Assembly (NCBI RefSeq): GCF_007994135.1
Contig: NZ_VLKF01000001.1
Coordinates: 2,666,001-2,730,000 of the forward strand
DNA from: Modestobacter roseus
GTDB lineage: Bacteria > Actinomycetota > Actinomycetes > Mycobacteriales > Geodermatophilaceae
Length of the DNA stretch: 64,000 nucleotides
Direction of reading: 5' to 3'
Positions 1 to 9,118 of this stretch are shown here, in pieces. Below the pieces are notes generated by a model. It was not told where the DNA came from. It searched no databases and worked only from the letters and a program-made list of their open reading frames with translations. Every line of letters begins with the position of its first letter. The first letter of the stretch is position 1. The position numbers and the translations under genes are program-made.

Positions 1-561
1 GGCGGCCACCCAGGCGTCGGCCCAGGTGCACACGGCGAGGCCGGCGACCCCGGACCGCAGGTGGCTCTCGGTGATGGCCGAGCCGAGGTCGTGCTGGCCG
101 TACTGCGCCAGGGCCCGGTCGCGCTGAGCCGCGTAGCCCGGCGCGAAGACGATGTCGGCGGTGGCCTCCTCCACCACCTGGGCCAGGTCGGTGCCCTCCA
201 GGTCGAGGACCTCCCCGGACCCGCCGGCGCCGACCTCCCAACCGGTCAGCTCCTCGCCGGTCCGGGTCGCGATGTAGGCCGCGGCCGCCGCCGTCCCGCT
301 GCCGGCCACGACGACGGCGAGCGTCACCGTCGCCAGCCGGGCCGTGCGCCGCCGGCGCCGCGCGGCCACCTCGCGGTCCCCGATCAGGCCCAGCCGGCGC
401 CGCTGCAGGTCGTCACCGCTGCCTGCGGGGTCGTCGTCCATGGCCGCCTGCACCCGTGACCACACGTCGGTGAAGACCTGCTCGTCCTCGGCCCGGGTCC
501 GCTGGACCCTGCCTGCGTCGCGCAGCAGCGCGTCCAGCTCGTCGCCGTCCGGCTCTCTCAT
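1..561 (-). CDS. Membrane-anchored hypothetical protein (3' end outside window)
   Basis: Unrecognised protein, cut by the left edge; 187 codons from the ATG at 561 are visible. It has a hydrophilic acidic N-terminus (about 75 residues), a basic RRRRR-type patch, one hydrophobic segment at about 78-98 and an outside domain, so it looks like a single-pass membrane protein with an N-in topology. The layout (cytoplasmic head, one helix, outside tail) resembles anti-sigma factors, but I see no zinc-binding HxxxCxxC motif and no sigma gene upstream. It is divergent from the next gene. Confidence 0.7.
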   Translation of the reverse strand, partial: MREPDGDELDALLRDAGRVQRTRAEDEQVFTDVWSRVQAAMDDDPAGSGDDLQRRRLGLIGDREVAARRRRRTARLATVTLAVVVAGSGTAAAAAYIATRTGEELTGWEVGAGGSGEVLDLEGTDLAQVVEEATADIVFAPGYAAQRDRALAQYGQHDLGSAITESHLRSGVAGLAVCTWADAWVAA

Positions 562-669
562 GGGGGTCGCCCTTCGCGGGGGGCCGCGGTCAGCGGCCCG
601 TCACCTCCACATGCGGGAGCGTTACAGCAGCACGCCCAAGCGGTCACTCGGCTCTGCGAGACTCGCCTC

Positions 670-1191
670 ATGGCAGGCCGGATCTCCTCCCTGGGCACCG
701 CGCCTGCCGTCGTCAGCACACCGGTGGCCGAGAAGGTCGGCAGGTTCCGCCGGAAGATGGTCCCCCGCGCGTTCACGTACCTGGAATGGACCATCGACGG
801 GGTGCCACTCCGTGAGGTCGTGGCGTGGCCGGACGGTTCGGTGGCTCGTGAGGTGACCCCGGTGGGGAACGGCGCTGCCCTGCCCGAGTACGAAGTCGAC
901 TACCTCCGAGCAGTCCTCGGGGAGCCGGTCAGCCGCGAGTGGGCGGTGATGCCGGACGGACGAGTGCCGCTGCTCGTCTGTGAGGTCGACTTCGACCTGG
1001 ACTGTCGTGCGCTCACGGCTGAGCTGGTCCGGAGTGACGACCGCGTCGAGTGGCGCGACATCGCATGGCAGGTCACCTACGAGCCGCTCGACCTGACCGA
1101 GCAGGAGCTGCCGGTCATGACCCTCGCATTCGACCGGCAGCAGTACGACGACGTCGTGCGGCCACTGCTCGCGGCGGCACCCGAGGGCTAG
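670..1191 (+). CDS. Hypothetical protein
   Basis: 173-residue soluble protein, not recognised. It starts with a basic segment ([11 protein letters not shown]) followed by an acidic, aromatic-rich region ([20 protein letters not shown], then [15 protein letters not shown]) with no signal peptide or membrane helix. An internal ATG at 757 is an alternative start, so the first 29 residues are uncertain. Its TAG stop shares the palindrome CTAG with the stop of the convergent nucS gene. No function is proposed. Confidence 0.65.
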   Translation: MAGRISSLGTAPAVVSTPVAEKVGRFRRKMVPRAFTYLEWTIDGVPLREVVAWPDGSVAREVTPVGNGAALPEYEVDYLRAVLGEPVSREWAVMPDGRVPLLVCEVDFDLDCRALTAELVRSDDRVEWRDIAWQVTYEPLDLTEQELPVMTLAFDRQQYDDVVRPLLAAAPEG

Positions 1192-1874
1192 AAGAGCCGG
1201 GCGGAGGGGTCGTCGGTGCCCTTGAGGACGGCGTAGTCGACGGTCACGCAGTCGATGCCCCGGTCAGCGGCGAGCACCCGGGCCTGCGGCTTGATCTCCT
1301 GGGCGGCGAAGACGCCCTTCACCGGGGCGAGCAGGGGGTCGCGGTTGAGCAGCTCCAGGTAGCGGGTGAGCTGCTCGACCCCGTCGATCTCGCCGCGCCG
1401 CTTGATCTCCACCGCCACCGTCATACCGTCGGCGTCCCGGCAGAGCAGGTCGACCGGGCCGATCGCGGTCGGGTACTCCCGGCGCACCAGCGACCAGCCC
1501 GCGCCGAAGGTCTCCACGTGCAACGCCAGCAGCCGCTGCAGGTCGGCCTCGACGCCGTCCTTCTGCAGCCCCGGGTCGACGCCGAGCTCGTGCCGGGAGT
1601 CGTGCTCGACCGACTCGATCGTGATGATCAGCTGCTCGCCGGCCTTGTTGGTGACCGTCCAGGTGCCCGCTCTGCCGCCCTCCGGGGTGTCGGTCAGCTC
1701 CTCCTTGAGCGAGCACGGCGGGCTCATCCAGTTCAGCGGCTTGTAGGCCCGGTCGTCGGCGTGGATGGACACCGACCCGTCGGCCTTCACCAGCAGCAGC
1801 CGCAGCGCGGGCGGCAGGTGGGCGGTGAGCCGCCCGATGTAGTCGACGGAGCAGCGGGCAATGACCAGACGCAC
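1188..1874 (-). CDS. nucS: Endonuclease NucS (EndoMS), non-canonical mismatch repair
   Basis: 228-residue NucS/EndoMS, the mismatch-specific endonuclease that replaces MutS/MutL in many actinobacteria. The N-terminal domain ([16 protein letters not shown]) precedes a RecB-like nuclease domain with the catalytic set D142, E156 and K158 (DLLCR...AVEIKRR) and QLTRY. The C-terminal end SARLF fits the short beta-clamp-binding tail known in this family. The GTG at 1874 matches the mycobacterial start and lies 8 bp after a TAGCGT -10 element (1883-1888), suggesting a leaderless transcript. It is monocistronic and convergent with the preceding gene. Confidence 0.95.
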   Translation of the reverse strand: MRLVIARCSVDYIGRLTAHLPPALRLLLVKADGSVSIHADDRAYKPLNWMSPPCSLKEELTDTPEGGRAGTWTVTNKAGEQLIITIESVEHDSRHELGVDPGLQKDGVEADLQRLLALHVETFGAGWSLVRREYPTAIGPVDLLCRDADGMTVAVEIKRRGEIDGVEQLTRYLELLNRDPLLAPVKGVFAAQEIKPQARVLAADRGIDCVTVDYAVLKGTDDPSARLF

Positions 1875-1882
1875 GGACGGCG

Positions 1883-1888
1883 ACGCTA
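1883..1888 (-). promoter_or_regulatory. -10 element of nucS (leaderless type)
   Basis: TAGCGT on the minus strand, 8 bp before the GTG of nucS. Spacing fits transcription starting at the start codon. No clear -35. Confidence 0.45.
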
Positions 1889-1937
1889 CCGGGCCGTGGA
1901 ACCACACGCCCGCCCCCTTCGTCAGGACGGTGTGCGC

Positions 1938-2816
1938 ATGATCACCACGCTCCGCGCGTCCGCCGTCGTCGGCCTGCTGGCCGTGCTCGCCGCCTGCGCC
2001 GAGGGGAGCGGCGGCACCACCGCTGCGCCGGCCACCCCCGGCCTGGAGCTCCCCGACGCCGCCGATGCGCTGGTGCTGTCGGTGGAGCAGACCGGCGGCT
2101 TCACCACGCCGGAGATGCTGGCGGCCCGGCTGCCGGTGGTGAGCGTCTACGCCGACGGGCGGGTGCTGACCGAGGGGCCGGTCATCGCGATCTACCCCGG
2201 CCCGGCCTGGCCCAACGTGCAGGTGCAGCAGATCGACCCGGCCGACGTCCGGGCCCTGGCGCAGCGGGCGCTGGACGCCGGGCTCGCGGAGGACGGCGAC
2301 CTCGGCTCGCCGCCGCTCGCCGACGCGACCAGCACCCGGTTCACCCTGCAGACCGCCGACCAGGCGTTCGTCCGGGAGGCGTACGCCCTGGCCGAGGGGC
2401 AGGACTGGCCCGACAGCGGACTGACCGAGGACCAGCAGGAGGCCCGCGCCCGGCTGGCCGAGCTGCGCGACGCCCTCACCGACCTGACCGCCACCCTCGG
2501 CGCGGACGCGGTGAGCGAGACCGAGCCGTACGAGCCGGCCGCCGTCACCGCCCTGGTCCGGCCGTGGACCGAGCCGGCCGACGACCTGGCCCCACCGGCG
2601 GAGGTCGCCTGGCCCGGTCCGGCCCTGCCGGGCGAGCCGCTCGCGCCGGGCGTGACCTGCCTGACCGTCGAGGGCGAGCAGGCCGCCGCCGTCGTCGCCG
2701 CCGCCCGGGACGCCACGACGGCGACCCCGTGGGTGGGGTCCGACGGCGCCCGGTGGTCGGTCACCTTCCGGCCGCTGCTGCCGCACGAGGAGGGGTGCGC
2801 CGACCTGACGGCGTGA
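1938..2816 (+). CDS. Putative lipoprotein, function unknown
   Basis: 292 residues. The N-terminus is a lipoprotein signal peptide with lipobox LAAC (Cys20), followed by a Ser/Gly/Thr/Ala linker, so the protein is probably anchored on the outer face of the membrane. The rest is acidic and has no motif I recognise; segments such as [22 protein letters not shown] and VTCLTVEG recur in unannotated actinobacterial lipoproteins. The ATG at 1938 sits just before the basic-hydrophobic n-region, which fixes the start. It is followed by a small hairpin at 2817-2846. Confidence 0.8.
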   Translation: MITTLRASAVVGLLAVLAACAEGSGGTTAAPATPGLELPDAADALVLSVEQTGGFTTPEMLAARLPVVSVYADGRVLTEGPVIAIYPGPAWPNVQVQQIDPADVRALAQRALDAGLAEDGDLGSPPLADATSTRFTLQTADQAFVREAYALAEGQDWPDSGLTEDQQEARARLAELRDALTDLTATLGADAVSETEPYEPAAVTALVRPWTEPADDLAPPAEVAWPGPALPGEPLAPGVTCLTVEGEQAAAVVAAARDATTATPWVGSDGARWSVTFRPLLPHEEGCADLTA

Positions 2817-2846
2817 GCCCGGCGGCACTCCGGTGCGGTGCCGGGC
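2817..2846 (+). terminator. Possible terminator hairpin after the lipoprotein gene
   Basis: Imperfect GC-rich inverted repeat (GCCCGG..CAC / GTGCCGGGC) starting directly after the stop codon; no T-run. Weak. Confidence 0.35.
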
Positions 2847-2889
2847 GTGTCGAGGGCCCCGGGCCGGTGCGGGCTGCCAGGGTCTGCCC

Positions 2890-3618
2890 GTGCGGCGACC
2901 GACGACCCTGCTGGACGGGTCCCGCCGCGAACGGGTCCTGCTCGGCGGGCTCCTCGTCCTGCTGGTCGTCGTCGCCCCGCTCGCGGCGTTCCTCGGCGAC
3001 CCGGCGCTGGCCGCGCTGGTGACCGCCGGCCCGGCCGTGGTCGGGCTGCTGGTCGCCTACGCGGGAGCCGTGGCACCCCGCGGCCCGGCCGGGGGACGAC
3101 CGGACGCCCGCACCGCGCTGGACGCGACGGCCCCGGCGGTCTCGGTGCGGGTGGCCGACGTGGTGGCCTCCCGGGGCGACGGCGACGTCCGCTTCGAGCT
3201 GCGGCTGGAGGTGGAGAACCACGGCGCCGCACCGGTGGTGGTCGTACCGGGCCGGTCGTCCCGCGGACGCTTCCGCGACCAGGGGTCGCTGGCCCTGCCC
3301 CCGCGCCGCGGCGGCGCCCATCCGGGCCCGCACGTCGGCTCCCTCGACCTGCAGCTGGTGGTGCCGGCACCCGAGGTGGCCGCCGGACTGGCCGGCTGCA
3401 CCGGCCGGCGGTTCGGCTGGACCGGCGTCACGGTCGTCCTGCTGGCGCACAACCTGGGCCGCACGGTCACCGACGAGCTGCGGCTGGCCTTCGACCTGGA
3501 GCCCTTCACCCGCACCGCCGACGGCGGCTGGGCGTGGACCGAGGACCTGCTCACCGACGACGGGGGCTGGGGCTGGCTCGCGGGCCGGTCCTACCGGGAC
3601 CTCCCGCTGCCGGTCTGA
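2890..3618 (+). CDS. Membrane protein, function unknown
   Basis: 242 residues from the GTG at 2890; an ATG at 2833 would add 19 low-quality residues. Two adjacent hydrophobic helices near the N-terminus (about residues 18-62) are followed by a soluble domain of about 170 residues with beta-rich sequence ([22 protein letters not shown]) that looks like an immunoglobulin-like or arrestin-like sandwich. W-rich C-terminal stretch ([10 protein letters not shown]...GGWGWLAG). I do not recognise the family. Co-directional with the lipoprotein gene. Confidence 0.65.
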   Translation: MRRPTTLLDGSRRERVLLGGLLVLLVVVAPLAAFLGDPALAALVTAGPAVVGLLVAYAGAVAPRGPAGGRPDARTALDATAPAVSVRVADVVASRGDGDVRFELRLEVENHGAAPVVVVPGRSSRGRFRDQGSLALPPRRGGAHPGPHVGSLDLQLVVPAPEVAAGLAGCTGRRFGWTGVTVVLLAHNLGRTVTDELRLAFDLEPFTRTADGGWAWTEDLLTDDGGWGWLAGRSYRDLPLPV

Positions 3619-3652
3619 CGGGGCGAGCGGGAGACCGGGGAAGCTGGAGGGC

Positions 3653-4383
3653 ATGGCCGACCCGGAACCGTCCACCGCGACCAGCCCACGCCCGGTGCTG
3701 CGCGGCATCTCCACCCAGGGCTGGCGCGACCTGGCCTTCCTGCACTGGGCGGTCGACCCCGCCGTGGTCGCCCCGCTGCTGCCGGCCGGGACCGTGCCCG
3801 ACGTGCACGAGGGCGCCACCTACGTCGGCCTGGTGCCCTTCCGGATGGTCCGCATCGGCCTGTTCGGCAGCCCGGGGCTGCCGTATCTCGGCACGTTCGC
3901 CGAGACGAACGTGCGGCTGTACTCGGTCGACGACGCCGGCCGCCGGGGCGTGGTCTTCCGGTCGCTGGACGCCGAGCGGCTGCTGCCCGTGCTCGCCGCC
4001 CGCTGGGTGGCCCGGCTGCCCTACCTGTGGTCGCGGATGCGCGTGGAGCGCACCGGCGACCGGGTCCGCTACACCTCCACCCGCCGCTGGCCGGGCCCCG
4101 GCCGGCGGAGAGCCGGGTCGAGCTGCGGATCGGGGAGCCGCTGACCGGGGACGACCCGCTGGCCCGGTTCCTGACCGCGCGCTGGGGGCTGCACCGCCCG
4201 GGCCGGCGCGGGCCCGTCTACTGGCCCAACGAGCACCCGGAGTGGCCGCTGTTCTCCGCCGAGCTGGTCTCGCTGGAGGAGTCGCTGCTGGCCGCGGCCG
4301 GGCTGCCGGACGTCACCGGCGCGCCCGACAGCGTCCTGTTCTCCCCCGGCGTCGACGTCCGGTTCGGGCCGCTGCTGCGCTGA
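3653..4383 (+). pseudogene. DUF2071 (YqjF-like) family gene, frameshifted
   Basis: Together the two halves read as a DUF2071/YqjF-type protein of about 240 residues. The first half (3653 to about 4100) contains the family-like LHWAVDPAVVAPLLP and GLVPFRMV; the second half, in another frame (about 4105-4383), continues with ESRVELRIGEP and PVYWPNEHPEWP up to the stop. The junction lies in the run CCGGGCCCCGGCCGGCGG near 4090-4108 and corresponds to one missing base. Either a real inactivating mutation or a sequencing error in a GC-rich stretch. Function of the family is not established. Confidence 0.75.
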
Positions 4384-4384
4384 T

Positions 4385-4415
4385 CCCGGCCCGGCGGGGT
4401 GAGCGCCGGGCCGGG
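4385..4415. terminator. Bidirectional terminator
   Basis: Perfect 12-bp inverted repeat (CCCGGCCCGGCG / CGCCGGGCCGGG, 7-nt loop) exactly between two convergent genes. Confidence 0.8.
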
Positions 4416-4420
4416 GAACC

Positions 4421-5803
4421 TCAGACCGACGCGGGCTGCGGGGCGCGCAGGTCGCCGTCGACGCCGTCCTGGCCGGTCGCGGCGCGCAGCGGGTCGGCGG
4501 TGCGGGTGGCGTTGAACCGGGCGAGGTCCAGGATGCCCTCCCGCTTGGCGACGATGGTCGGCACCAGCGCCTGGCCGGTGACGTTCGTCGCGGTGCGGCC
4601 CATGTCCAGGATCGGGTCGACCGCCAGCAGCAGCCCCACCCCGGCCAGCGGCAGGCCCAGGGTGGACAGCGTCAGCGTGAGCATCACGACGGCACCGGTG
4701 ACGCCCGCGGTCGCCGCCGAGCCGACCACCGAGACCAGCGCGATGAGCAGGTAGTCGGTCAGCGACAGCGGCACGTCGAAGAACTGGGCCACGAAGATCG
4801 CGGCCAGCGCCGGGTAGATCGCCGCACAGCCGTCCATCTTCGTGGTCGCGCCCAGCGGCACGGCGAAGGAGGCGTAGCTGCGCGGGACCCCGAGGTCGGC
4901 CTCGGTCACCCGCTGGGTCACCGGCAGCGTGCCGATCGAGCTGCGGGAGACGAAGGCGAGCTGGATGGCCGGCCAGGCGCCGGCGTAGAAGCGCAGCGGC
5001 GAGAGGCCGTGCAGCTTCAGCAGCACCGGGTAGACGACGAGCAGGACGATCGCCAGGCCGGCGTAGACCGCGCCGACGAAGACACCGAGCGAGCCGAGCG
5101 ACGTCCAGCCGTAGCTGGCCACCGCGTTGCCGATCAGGCCGACGGTGCCGATCGGGGCCAGCAGGATGACCCACCAGAGGACCTTCTGCACGACCGCCAG
5201 CACCGAGCGGGTCACCGACAGGAACGGCTCGGCGGCCTCGCCCACCTTGAGCGCGGCGACGCCGATGGCGACCGAGACGACGATCAGCTGCAGGATGTTG
5301 AAGCTCACCCCACCGGAGCCGTTGCCCTCCAGGCCGAGGAAGTTCGCCGGCACCAGGCCGGTGAGGAAGTCCCACCACGAACCGGACCCGCCGTCGTAGT
5401 CGGCCAGCGCGGCGTCGACGGAGCTGTTGTCCCCGGGCCGGGTGAGCAGCCCCAGCCCGATGCCGATGGAGACGGCGATCAGCGAGGTGATCGCGAACCA
5501 CAGCAGGGTCTGCCCGGCCAGCCGGGCGGCGTTCGACACCTGCTTGAGGTTGGCGATGCTCACCACGATCGCGGTGACGATCAGCGGGACGACGATCGCG
5601 CGCAGCAGCCCGACGAAGCTGCTGCCGATGGTGCCGAGGGTGCTGGTCAGCCAGTTGGCGTCGGTGCCGGGGACCAGCGTCCCGTCGACGAAGGAGCCCT
5701 CGACGGGGCCCATCGCGCGGGCGACGAGCCCGAGGGCGATGCCGACGACGAGGCCGAGGAGGACCTGGACCGCGAACGGGACGCGGCGCAGACGTGCGAG
5801 CAC
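4421..5803 (-). CDS. Dicarboxylate/amino acid:cation symporter (DAACS family)
   Basis: 460-residue secondary transporter of the glutamate/dicarboxylate-cation symporter fold, with about eight membrane helices and two re-entrant hairpins. The hairpin-1 motif is SRSSIGTLPVT, the TM7 motif PLGATTKMDGCAAIYP and the TM8 motif DMGRTATNVTGQ. In place of the NMDGT of GltP/DctA it has KMDGC followed by AIYP, which is closer to the cystine transporter TcyP group, so the substrate may be an amino acid such as cystine rather than a C4-dicarboxylate. GTG start with a GGAAAGG ribosome site. A possible -10 (TAGGCG) lies at 5853-5858. Sits alone between two terminator-like repeats. Confidence 0.9.
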   Translation of the reverse strand: MLARLRRVPFAVQVLLGLVVGIALGLVARAMGPVEGSFVDGTLVPGTDANWLTSTLGTIGSSFVGLLRAIVVPLIVTAIVVSIANLKQVSNAARLAGQTLLWFAITSLIAVSIGIGLGLLTRPGDNSSVDAALADYDGGSGSWWDFLTGLVPANFLGLEGNGSGGVSFNILQLIVVSVAIGVAALKVGEAAEPFLSVTRSVLAVVQKVLWWVILLAPIGTVGLIGNAVASYGWTSLGSLGVFVGAVYAGLAIVLLVVYPVLLKLHGLSPLRFYAGAWPAIQLAFVSRSSIGTLPVTQRVTEADLGVPRSYASFAVPLGATTKMDGCAAIYPALAAIFVAQFFDVPLSLTDYLLIALVSVVGSAATAGVTGAVVMLTLTLSTLGLPLAGVGLLLAVDPILDMGRTATNVTGQALVPTIVAKREGILDLARFNATRTADPLRAATGQDGVDGDLRAPQPASV

Positions 5804-6110
5804 GGTGGTGGTGCCTTTCCGGAGATGAGGTGGGGGAGGGGGTGCCGCACCGCGCCTAGCGGTCGGCGGTCATCCGCCCGAAGTCGATGACGCGTCGCCG
5901 CGTCAGCCCCCAGCCATCACCCACGGGGGGACGAAGGCGCCGCGGGTGGGTCCCGATTCCCGCCGGTGACCGTGATCACCGTCCGGCGGGAGCCGTCCGG
6001 GAGTCGCAGGCGGGTGCTACTCCCGGGGGACCCCGATCGAGACCTCGGGTGGATGTGCCCGGCCGCCGGCGCGAGCAGGCTGGCCGCATGCCGTCCCCGG
6101 GGAGCCGACC
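5804..6110. other. Divergent intergenic region with inverted repeat
   Basis: About 300 bp between the divergent symporter and dedA genes. It holds a possible symporter -10 (TAGGCG, minus strand, 5853-5858) and a nested inverted repeat at 5959-5990: outer arms CCCGCCGG/CCGGCGGG and inner GGTGA-N6-TCACC. The inner repeat has the shape of an operator; no regulator gene is next to it. No convincing coding sequence. Confidence 0.45.
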
Positions 6111-6758
6111 GTGACCGACGCCCTGCTGACCTGGGTGCACGACCTGATGGCCTCGCCCTGGGTGCTGGTGGCCCTGTTCACGCTGGCCGCCGTCGACGGC
6201 TTCTTCCCGGTGGTGCCGGGCGAGAGCGTGGTCATCACCGCCGGGGTGTTCGCCGCCACCGGCCAGCCCGACCTGCCGTGGGTGATCGCGGCCGCCGCGC
6301 TCGGCGCGTTCGCCGGCGACCACGTCTCCTACCTGCTCGGGCACACGGCGGGCCCGCGGCTGCGCTCCCGGGCGCGGCCCGGCAGCCGCCGCGCCGCCCT
6401 CGACCGGGCCGATCGGCTGCTCGCCCGGCGCGGGGGCGTGCTGCTGGTGACCGCCCGCTACGTGCCCGGACTGCGGACGGCGGTCACCCTGACCGCCGGC
6501 GCGGTCGGCTGGCCGCTGCGCCGGTTCACGCCGTTCGCCGCGCTGGCCGCGGCCACCTGGGCCGGGTGGTCCGCGGGGATCGGGTACGTCGGTGGGCTGG
6601 CCTTCGAGCGCGACCCGCTGCGCGGTCTGCTGCTGGGACTGGGGCTGGCGCTGGGTCTCGCCGCACTGGGCGAGCTGGTCCGCTTCCTGCTGCACCTCCG
6701 GCGCCCCCGGGACGACGAGCCCACCGACCCGGCACGAGTGCCGGTGCCGGCGGGCTGA
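6111..6758 (+). CDS. DedA family membrane protein
   Basis: 215-residue DedA/SNARE-associated (PF09335) membrane protein; family members are linked to undecaprenyl-phosphate or phospholipid recycling and envelope homeostasis. It shows the family features: VVPGE near the first re-entrant loop, GAFAGDHVSYLLGH, and the conserved TARYVPGLRTAVTLTAG containing the essential basic residue. Four to five hydrophobic segments are followed by a charged cytoplasmic tail. GTG start preceded by GGGGAG. Length is typical. Confidence 0.9.
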   Translation: MTDALLTWVHDLMASPWVLVALFTLAAVDGFFPVVPGESVVITAGVFAATGQPDLPWVIAAAALGAFAGDHVSYLLGHTAGPRLRSRARPGSRRAALDRADRLLARRGGVLLVTARYVPGLRTAVTLTAGAVGWPLRRFTPFAALAAATWAGWSAGIGYVGGLAFERDPLRGLLLGLGLALGLAALGELVRFLLHLRRPRDDEPTDPARVPVPAG

Positions 6759-6827
6759 ACCCGCGACCCGGAGGACAATCGGTACCAGGTCGTTCCGCCA
6801 TCGCCGCTCCTGCGGGACACTGGGCGA

Positions 6828-8003
6828 GTGATCGGGAGCACACCGTCGCCGTCCGCACCCGCCCTGTCCCCCGCCTGGCTGCACCGGGTGCTCGACGCGG
6901 CGCGCACCCGGCTGGGCATGGAGGTGGCCTGGATGTCGACGTTCACCGAGAGCGCCCAGCTGATCCAGGCCGCCAGCGGCGCGCTGGAGGAGATGCACGT
7001 CCAGGAGGGGATGCAGCCCTCGCTGGAGGGGTCGTTCTGCGTGCGGGTGCTCGGCGGGCAGCTCCCCCCGGTGGTCACCGCCGCCCGCCGGAACACGGTC
7101 ACGCGCGACCTGGCGGTCACCGCCGACCTGGGCATCGGGTCCTACGTGGGGGCGCCGGTGCGGAGCCCGGACGGCCGCCCGGTCGGGATGCTGTGCTGCC
7201 TGAGCCGCGACGACGGCGCCCACCTGGACGGCGCCGCCGCCCGCACCCTGGAGCTGCTGGCCGACCTCATCGCCGACCGGCTGGCCGACCCGCTGCCCGC
7301 ACCCCCGCTCGACCCCGCCGGGCAGGTGCGCGAGGTGCTCCTCGAGGGCGGGGTCGTCACCCACGTGCAGCCGATCGTCGACCTGGCGAGCGGGGCGACG
7401 GTGGCCTACGAGGCGCTCGCCCGGTTCCCCGAGGTCGGCGGCGGACCTGCGGGGCTGTTCAGCGCCGCGGCCGCCGCCGGGCTCGGGCGGGAGCTGGAGG
7501 AACTGGCCGCCCGCGCCGCCCTCGCCGTCGCCCCGCGGCTGCCCGCAGGACGCCCGCTCGGGATCAACCTCTCCCCGGACGCGCTGCTGTCCCGGTCGGT
7601 GACCGGCCTGCTGCTCGACCACCGGCACCTCGACCTCGCGGTCGAGGTCACCGAGCACAGCCCGGTCGCGGACTACGACGCCCTGGAACGGGCGCTCGGG
7701 TGCCTGCGGGAGGCCGGGATCGGGCTGACCGTCGACGACGCCGGGGCCGGGTACGCCAGCCTGCGGCACGTGCTGCGGCTGCGCCCGGACGCCGTCAAGC
7801 TCGACATCGCGCTGGTGTCCGGCCTGCACACCGACCCGGCCAAGCAGGCGATGGTGACCGCGCTGGTCAGCTTCGCCGCCGCGACGGGGACCCGGCTGGT
7901 CGCCGAGGGGGTCGAGGAGGCCGCCGAGCTGGAGACCCTGCGGTCCCTGGGCGTGGGCCAGGGGCAGGGGCACCTGTTCGGCCGGCCGGCGCCGCTGCTC
8001 TGA
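6828..8003 (+). CDS. GAF-EAL domain cyclic-di-GMP phosphodiesterase
   Basis: 391 residues. A GAF sensor domain (about 15-150; EGSFCVRVL, VGAPVRSPDGRPVGMLCC) precedes an EAL domain (about 165-391) that hydrolyses cyclic di-GMP. The catalytic set looks intact: E195 of EAL, INLSP, EVTEH, VDDAGAGYASL in place of DDFGxGYSSL, VKLD, AEGVEE and a terminal Gln (GQGHLFGRP). The DDFG Phe is replaced by Ala, which is tolerated in some active enzymes. GTG start. No GGDEF domain, so a pure degrader is likely. It may tie an intracellular small-molecule signal to c-di-GMP level. Confidence 0.93.
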   Translation: MIGSTPSPSAPALSPAWLHRVLDAARTRLGMEVAWMSTFTESAQLIQAASGALEEMHVQEGMQPSLEGSFCVRVLGGQLPPVVTAARRNTVTRDLAVTADLGIGSYVGAPVRSPDGRPVGMLCCLSRDDGAHLDGAAARTLELLADLIADRLADPLPAPPLDPAGQVREVLLEGGVVTHVQPIVDLASGATVAYEALARFPEVGGGPAGLFSAAAAAGLGRELEELAARAALAVAPRLPAGRPLGINLSPDALLSRSVTGLLLDHRHLDLAVEVTEHSPVADYDALERALGCLREAGIGLTVDDAGAGYASLRHVLRLRPDAVKLDIALVSGLHTDPAKQAMVTALVSFAAATGTRLVAEGVEEAAELETLRSLGVGQGQGHLFGRPAPLL

Positions 8004-8089
8004 GTGCCCTGGCGGCGGGCTGCCCGCTCCCGCCGACCCCGGGCAGGAGAGGATCCGGGCACGCGTCGTCGAGGCAGGGAGCGCAGGAG

Positions 8090-9118
8090 ATGGACCCCGT
8101 TCGGTTCGGACTGGTCGGCTACGGGTTCGGCGGGCGGTACTTCCACGCGCCGCTGCTGGCCGCCGCCGCGGAGGTCGACCTGGTCGGCGTCGTCACCTCC
8201 TCGGCGCAGCGGCGGGAACTGGTGGCCCGCGAGCACCCCGGGACGGCGACGTTCGGGTCGCTCGCCGAGCTGCGTGCCGCCGGGGCGGAGGCGGTGGCGA
8301 TCTCCACGCCCGCCGACACCCACAGCGCGCTGACCGACGAGGCGCTGGACCTCGGCCTCGCCGTCGTGTGCGACAAGCCGTTCGCGCTCGACGCGACCGC
8401 CGCCCTCGCCAGCGTCGAGCGGGCCGAGCGGCTGGGCCTGCGCCTGGCGCCGTACCAGAACCGGCGCTGGGACTCCGACTTCCGCACCGTCCAGGCGCTG
8501 GCCGAGGCCGGCACGCTCGGCACGATCACCCGGTTCGAGTCCCGCTTCGAGCGCTTCACCCCCGAGCCCGGGCCCGCGCCCGCCGGCGGGGGCACGCTGC
8601 TGGACTTCGGCAGCCACCTGGTCGACCAGGCCCTGGTGCTGCTCGGCCCGGTCACCTCGGTCTACGCCGAGTGGCGGGTGCGCGCGAACGGGCTGGACGA
8701 CGACGTCTTCGTCGCCCTGACCCATGTCGGCGGCGCCCGCTCGCACCTGGCCGGCAGCTGGAGCGAGGGGGCGCCGGGCGACCGCTTCCGGGTCACCGGC
8801 ACCGCCGGCAGCTACGTCGTCGGCGGGCCGATGGACGGCCAGGAGGACGCGCTGGTCGCCGGGCAGACCCCGGCCACCCTGGGGCCGGCCTGGGGTGCCG
8901 AGCCCGAGGAGCGCTGGGGGCGGGTCCGGCGCGGCGACCAGGCCGAGCGGGTGCCCACGCTGCCCGGCGCGTGGGACACCTTCTACCCGGCGTTCGCCGC
9001 CGCGGTGCGGGGCCTCGGCCTGGTGCCGGTGGAGCCCCGGGACGCCGTCGCCAGCCTCACCGTGCTCGACGCCGCCCGGCGCAGCGCCACCGAGGGCGTC
9101 GTCGTCCGGCTCCCCTAG
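8090..9118 (+). CDS. Gfo/Idh/MocA family oxidoreductase
   Basis: 342-residue NAD(P)-dependent oxidoreductase. The N-terminal Rossmann domain has GLVGYGFGGRYFHAPLL, where the glycine motif binds the dinucleotide, then ISTPADTHSAL and CDKPFALD, whose Lys is the conserved catalytic lysine of the EKP-type motif. The C-terminal alpha/beta domain contains GGGTLLDFGSHLVDQAL with the family's D-x-G-x-H. The substrate is probably a sugar or cyclitol, but the sequence does not tell which. ATG start with a GGGAGC/AGGAG site. The TAG stop overlaps that of the convergent mutase gene. Confidence 0.92.
   Translation: MDPVRFGLVGYGFGGRYFHAPLLAAAAEVDLVGVVTSSAQRRELVAREHPGTATFGSLAELRAAGAEAVAISTPADTHSALTDEALDLGLAVVCDKPFALDATAALASVERAERLGLRLAPYQNRRWDSDFRTVQALAEAGTLGTITRFESRFERFTPEPGPAPAGGGTLLDFGSHLVDQALVLLGPVTSVYAEWRVRANGLDDDVFVALTHVGGARSHLAGSWSEGAPGDRFRVTGTAGSYVVGGPMDGQEDALVAGQTPATLGPAWGAEPEERWGRVRRGDQAERVPTLPGAWDTFYPAFAAAVRGLGLVPVEPRDAVASLTVLDAARRSATEGVVVRLP

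Noticed and set aside
2192-3819. Minus-strand open frames opposite the lipoprotein, membrane protein and DUF2071 genes
   Set aside because: Low-complexity Arg/Pro/Ala/Gly-rich translations typical of antisense frames at high GC.
5887-6114. Short plus-strand open frame in the symporter-dedA intergenic region
   Set aside because: Arg/Pro/Gly-rich sequence without a ribosome site and overlapping the inverted repeat; not supported as a gene.
5966-9118. A 1050-codon plus-strand open frame across dedA, the EAL gene and the oxidoreductase gene
   Set aside because: Only its last 342 codons, from the ATG at 8090, are the oxidoreductase; the rest is an out-of-frame shadow of dedA and the EAL gene.
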